Positions 5,920 through 9,373 of a DNA stretch of 9,373 bases are shown here, piece by piece. The first letter of the stretch is position 1. Every line of letters begins with the position of its first letter. Origin of the DNA: Sediminibacterium sp. (lineage in GTDB: Bacteria; Bacteroidota; Bacteroidia; Chitinophagales; Chitinophagaceae); the NCBI GenBank assembly GCA_030832695.1, contig JAURIP010000043.1, forward strand, positions 1 through 9,373, written 5' to 3'. Position numbers and translations under genes: made by a program. The notes beneath the pieces are model-generated. The model was not told the origin of the DNA, made no database searches, and was given only the letters and a program-made list of their open reading frames with translations.

Positions 5920-8064
5920 ATGGAATCAGTTCAATGGAAAGTAGATGGCATGAGTTGTACCAATTGTGCCTTATCCATACACAAATATTTACAGACAAAA
6001 GGAATTACTGAACCCAAGGTAAATTTCATGGAAGGTGAAGTGCAATTTGACATGCCCGAAAATGTAACCAAGGAAACAATTATCAAAGGCATTCAAGGAT
6101 TAGGTTATAAAGTAAGAGGACAGGAGGAAGCAGGCGCTAAAAAAAAGTGGTTGGATAACAATGGAGAACGTGCACTATTTAGTTTTGTATTTACCCTACC
6201 CCTTTTGATACATATGTTACCAGGGGTACATATTCATTGGTTGATGAATCCCTATGTGCAACTTGGTTTTACACTCCCTGTATTTATTGTAGGCATGGGT
6301 TATTTTGGTAAAAGTGCATGGCATAGTATTCGCGGCGGTATTCCGAACATGAATGTACTGGTCGCCATTGGCGCTCTCGCCTCTTTCGGATATAGCTTGT
6401 ATGGTACGCTGATGGAATTAGGTGTTGGATTTGCCTATTACGAAACCACCGCCACTATTATCACTTTGGTGTTTTTTGGTAATTATATGGAAGATGCAAG
6501 CATACAATCCACACAACGTGCATTAAAAGATTTAGTGAAGGCGCAAAAAGTAATGGCGAATATGATTGTGTTTGATGAAAATCACAAAGAAATTATTTTT
6601 AATGTAGAAAGTACCACCTTAAAAGTGGGCGATATAATTTTAATTAACTCGGGCGAGACCGTTCCGATGGATTCAAAAATATTATGGGGCGAAGCGAACG
6701 TCAATGAATCCATTGTTACTGGCGAAAGCGTACCCGTGCAACGCAAAAAAAATGAATTACTATTAGGCGGAAGCACTATACAAGATGGTAGTCTTAAAGC
6801 ATATGTAACAGCAGTTGGCGATGATACGGTACTTGCCAATATATTAAAAATGGTGAAAGCAGCACAGGGTGAAAAACCACCCGTACAAATTTTAGCCGAT
6901 AAAATAAGTGCGGTATTTGTTCCCTTGGTATTGAGTATTGCTGTTGCCACATTGGTATTAAATTATTTTTTTGCACATAATGCATTAGGTGAAAATATTG
7001 GCTTTGGAGAAAGCATGTTGCGCGCCATCGCCGTATTGGTAATATCCTGTCCTTGTGCTATGGGCTTGGCTACACCTGCAGCTATTGCGGTTGGCTTGGG
7101 ACGAGGCGCGCGCAATGGGGTACTGTTTAAAAATGCGAAAAGTTTAGAAACATTTAAAGATATCAAGCAAGTTGTTTTTGATAAAACCGGCACTTTAACC
7201 ACTGGGCATTTTTCAGTGGCACAATTTAAAATATTAGATGGTACAAGCGAAGCTGATTTTAAATCATTGGTGTATGCTTTAGAAAAATACTCAAACCACC
7301 CTATCGCAAAATGTATCAGCTTGGAATGGAAAACAAATACTGCCATCAACTGGGCTAAAATTGAAGAAGTGAAAGGCATGGGGATTAAGGCTACCGACAA
7401 GGAAGGCATTCAATATTGGGCAGGCTCATTCAAAACCTTAGTCGATCAAAACTACAAGGAGGATTCGCACAATATTTATGTTCAAAAAAATAACCAACTC
7501 CTCGGTTGGATTGATGTGGAAGATGAAATAAGGCCGGATGCAAAATTAGTCATTGAAATTTTACACCAACAAGGCGTTCACACCATTTTATTAAGTGGTG
7601 ACCGACAATCCAAATGTGATAAAATAGGAAAAGCATTAGGCATACAAGAAATTATTGGCGAACAAAGCCCAGCAGACAAATTAACACAGCTTGATAATTT
7701 TGTAAAAAAATATCCTACGGCAATGGTGGGTGATGGCATTAATGACGCACCGGCACTGGCCAAAGCAACCATTGGTATTTCATTAAGCAATGCATCACAT
7801 ATTGCCATACAAACCGCACAGGTTATTTTAATGAATAAAGGATTGAAAAATTTACCAATGGCATTGGGTTTGGGTAAACGGACTTATGAAACCATTAAGG
7901 AAAATTTGATTTGGGCATTCTCTTATAATATTATTGCCATCCCTGTTGCAGCTTTGGGCTTATTAGGTACTTGGGGACCCACTTATGGCGCATTAATTAT
8001 GGGATTGAGTGATGTGGTTTTGGCATTAAATTCATTAAGGTTATTTAAGAAAAAATTAGTCTAA
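5920..8064 (+). CDS. copA: Copper-translocating P1B-type ATPase (CopA-like)
   Basis: This inner-membrane pump uses ATP to export a soft metal, most likely Cu(I). The 714 residues start with one heavy-metal-associated domain (1 to about 66) with GMSCTNC, binding cysteines Cys13 and Cys16. Predicted membrane segments are near 86-104, 112-130, 144-163, 170-189, 329-351, 366-390, 662-682 and 686-706. The actuator loop has TGES (267-270). The transport motif CPC is at 377-379 in SCPCAMGLATP. Asp421 in DKTGTLT is the phosphorylation site. SNHP (458-461) is the nucleotide-domain HP motif, and GDGINDAP (604-611) is the hinge. Tyr669-Asn670 in TM7 matches the copper-site YN. In TM8 the usual MxxSS reads MGLSD (694-698). 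No CopZ or copper regulator gene is adjacent. An assembly role for cytochrome oxidase, as in FixI/CopA2, is an alternative. recQ follows after 5 bp. Confidence 0.9.
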   Translation: MESVQWKVDGMSCTNCALSIHKYLQTKGITEPKVNFMEGEVQFDMPENVTKETIIKGIQGLGYKVRGQEEAGAKKKWLDNNGERALFSFVFTLPLLIHMLPGVHIHWLMNPYVQLGFTLPVFIVGMGYFGKSAWHSIRGGIPNMNVLVAIGALASFGYSLYGTLMELGVGFAYYETTATIITLVFFGNYMEDASIQSTQRALKDLVKAQKVMANMIVFDENHKEIIFNVESTTLKVGDIILINSGETVPMDSKILWGEANVNESIVTGESVPVQRKKNELLLGGSTIQDGSLKAYVTAVGDDTVLANILKMVKAAQGEKPPVQILADKISAVFVPLVLSIAVATLVLNYFFAHNALGENIGFGESMLRAIAVLVISCPCAMGLATPAAIAVGLGRGARNGVLFKNAKSLETFKDIKQVVFDKTGTLTTGHFSVAQFKILDGTSEADFKSLVYALEKYSNHPIAKCISLEWKTNTAINWAKIEEVKGMGIKATDKEGIQYWAGSFKTLVDQNYKEDSHNIYVQKNNQLLGWIDVEDEIRPDAKLVIEILHQQGVHTILLSGDRQSKCDKIGKALGIQEIIGEQSPADKLTQLDNFVKKYPTAMVGDGINDAPALAKATIGISLSNASHIAIQTAQVILMNKGLKNLPMALGLGKRTYETIKENLIWAFSYNIIAIPVAALGLLGTWGPTYGALIMGLSDVVLALNSLRLFKKKLV

Positions 8065-8069
8065 CCTTT

Positions 8070-9373
8070 TTGAAAACGACAGTACAAATATTAAAGCAAT
8101 ATTGGGGCTATGAAACATTTAGGCCACAACAGGAAGCAGTCATAGATGCTGTTTTAACGGGCAAGGATGTACTTACCTTACTTCCAACTGGCGCAGGAAA
8201 GTCATTGTGTTTTCAAGTGCCTACCATTACCAATGGAGGCGTATGTGTCGTGATTAGTCCTTTGATTGCCTTAATGCAGGATCAAGTAAAGGACTTATTA
8301 GATAAAAATATTTCAGCAGTCAATTTAGGGGGTCAAATTACACCCGATGCGGAGGATATCATTTTAAGTGATGCTAAAAAAGGGAAATATCAGTTTATTT
8401 ATTGTAGCCCTGAAAAATTAGCACAAACTAACTTTCAAAATTTTTTATCTCAAATAACGATACAATTATTTGCGATTGATGAAGCGCATTGCATTTCGCA
8501 ATGGGGCTATGACTTTAGACCGGCTTATCGAAAATTGAGTATTTTAAAAAAGCTTTTTCCTAAAGTGCCTATTTTGGCGATGACCGCATCCGCCATTCCA
8601 TTAGTACAGGAAGACATCATCAAACAATTAGCATTACAACAACCAGCTGTTATCACGGACCAATTTTTAAGGGCTAATTTAAAATATAGTATTCATTTAG
8701 TTCCAGTAAAACTGCATAGTTGTCGTTTAATTTTAAACGAAATAAAAGGTGCTGTGATTATATATTGTAATACCCGAAACAATGTAAGTCAGCTAACCAA
8801 TTTATTAAAAGCATACAAATACAAAGTGGATGAATACCACGCAGGGCTCTCTATTGAAACTAGGCAACGCAACCAAAAGGCTTGGATGAATGATGAAATT
8901 CAAATCATGGTGTGTACCAGTGCATTTGGCATGGGGATCAATAAAAGCAGTGTTCAAGCAGTGATTCATTATGATATTCCAGGAAGTTTGGAACAATATT
9001 ATCAGGAAGCGGGAAGGGCAGGTCGCGATGGCCAAGGGGCTGCTGCCATTTTATTATTTCAGCAAAATGATTGGGACTACTGGAAAACAGTACAAGAAAA
9101 AAAGTATCCTTCCATCGCTACCATAAAAAAAGTTTACCAGGACTTGGCCGACTTTGTGCAGTTGCCAATTGGCATGGGTGAGAAACAACAATTTTTATTT
9201 GACTTTGATACTTTTTGCATGCGATTTGAATGGGATAAAATGACTGCACGCAATGCCTTGCAATGGATCGAGCAGGAAGGACATGTGAAATTTTCGCCCA
9301 GTTCCTTTAAGCCCTCCTTAGTGCAAGTATTGGCGGACCGTGGAATGATGGAGGATTTTGAAAAGGAAAACAA
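8070..9373 (+). CDS. recQ: RecQ-family ATP-dependent DNA helicase (3' partial, probable TTG start)
   Basis: A continuous frame of 434 codons runs off the right edge. It encodes an SF2 helicase of the RecQ family, a 3'-5' DNA unwinding enzyme of recombination and repair. Motif 0 is YWGYETFRPQQ (11-21), motif I is LLPTGAGKS (37-45), motif II is DEAH (137-140) followed by the RecQ-specific aromatic loop CISQWGYDFRP (141-151), motif III is MTAS (171-174), motif V is TSAFGMGIN (283-291) and motif VI is QEAGRAGRDG (312-321). An in-frame stop at 8046 and the lack of any ATG before Met at 8274 leave TTG 8070 as the only start that keeps motifs 0 and I. The visible sequence after motif VI does not show the CRR-type cysteine pattern expected where the RecQ zinc domain begins. 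It is translationally close to copA (5 bp), so coupling is likely. Confidence 0.9.
   Translation, partial: MKTTVQILKQYWGYETFRPQQEAVIDAVLTGKDVLTLLPTGAGKSLCFQVPTITNGGVCVVISPLIALMQDQVKDLLDKNISAVNLGGQITPDAEDIILSDAKKGKYQFIYCSPEKLAQTNFQNFLSQITIQLFAIDEAHCISQWGYDFRPAYRKLSILKKLFPKVPILAMTASAIPLVQEDIIKQLALQQPAVITDQFLRANLKYSIHLVPVKLHSCRLILNEIKGAVIIYCNTRNNVSQLTNLLKAYKYKVDEYHAGLSIETRQRNQKAWMNDEIQIMVCTSAFGMGINKSSVQAVIHYDIPGSLEQYYQEAGRAGRDGQGAAAILLFQQNDWDYWKTVQEKKYPSIATIKKVYQDLADFVQLPIGMGEKQQFLFDFDTFCMRFEWDKMTARNALQWIEQEGHVKFSPSSFKPSLVQVLADRGMMEDFEKEN

Noticed and set aside
6582..7409. Overlapping minus-strand open frames opposite copA
   Set aside because: They are antisense shadows of a conserved P-type ATPase with all catalytic motifs in the plus frame.
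9134..9373. Open frame on the minus strand opposite the 3' part of recQ
   Set aside because: It lies wholly inside the well-supported helicase frame, its predicted product resembles no family I recognise, and it has no start signal in the window.

Overview
The window looks like a low-GC, tightly packed chromosomal segment from a member of the Bacteroidota, most likely near the Chitinophagaceae/Sphingobacteriia. Four things point this way: LpxC is fused to FabZ, a hallmark of this phylum; TAnnTTTG-like -7 promoter elements are present (TATCTTTG, TATCTTTA); clear Shine-Dalgarno sequences are mostly missing; and the gene order (HD-domain protein tail, lpxD, lpxC-fabZ, lpxA) is one I recognise from this phylum. 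The genus is an inference from family resemblance only.

Layout. (1) Bases 1-4157, plus strand: a compact run made of the 3' end of a probable HD-domain phosphohydrolase gene, lpxD, the lpxC-fabZ fusion, lpxA and a stand-alone ABC ATPase. Gaps are 5-60 bp. LpxA, LpxC and LpxD are the three early acyl-transfer and deacetylation enzymes of lipid A synthesis, and FabZ links the pathway to fatty-acid elongation, because LpxA, LpxD and FabZ all draw on 3-hydroxyacyl-ACP. LpxB is not in the window. (2) Bases 4154-5819, minus strand: tsaE (tRNA t6A modification ATPase) followed by a long-form alanine dehydrogenase. The alanine dehydrogenase gene meets the ABC gene tail to tail, and the two stop codons share the palindrome CTAG. 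(3) Bases 5920-9373, plus strand: a copper-type P1B ATPase (CopA-like) and, 5 bp later, a RecQ-family helicase that appears to start at TTG and runs off the right edge. A short divergent promoter region separates tsaE from copA.

I see no mobile elements, CRISPR array, tRNA, rRNA or riboswitch, and no intergenic stretch longer than about 100 bp. The region reads as core genome rather than an accessory island, and I do not see an obvious undescribed system. The points worth a second look are residue-level departures in otherwise standard enzymes (alanine dehydrogenase NAD-loop, copper ATPase TM8, ABC H-loop), the RecQ start codon and the lack of a recognisable zinc-domain beginning in the visible part, and the overlapping convergent stops.
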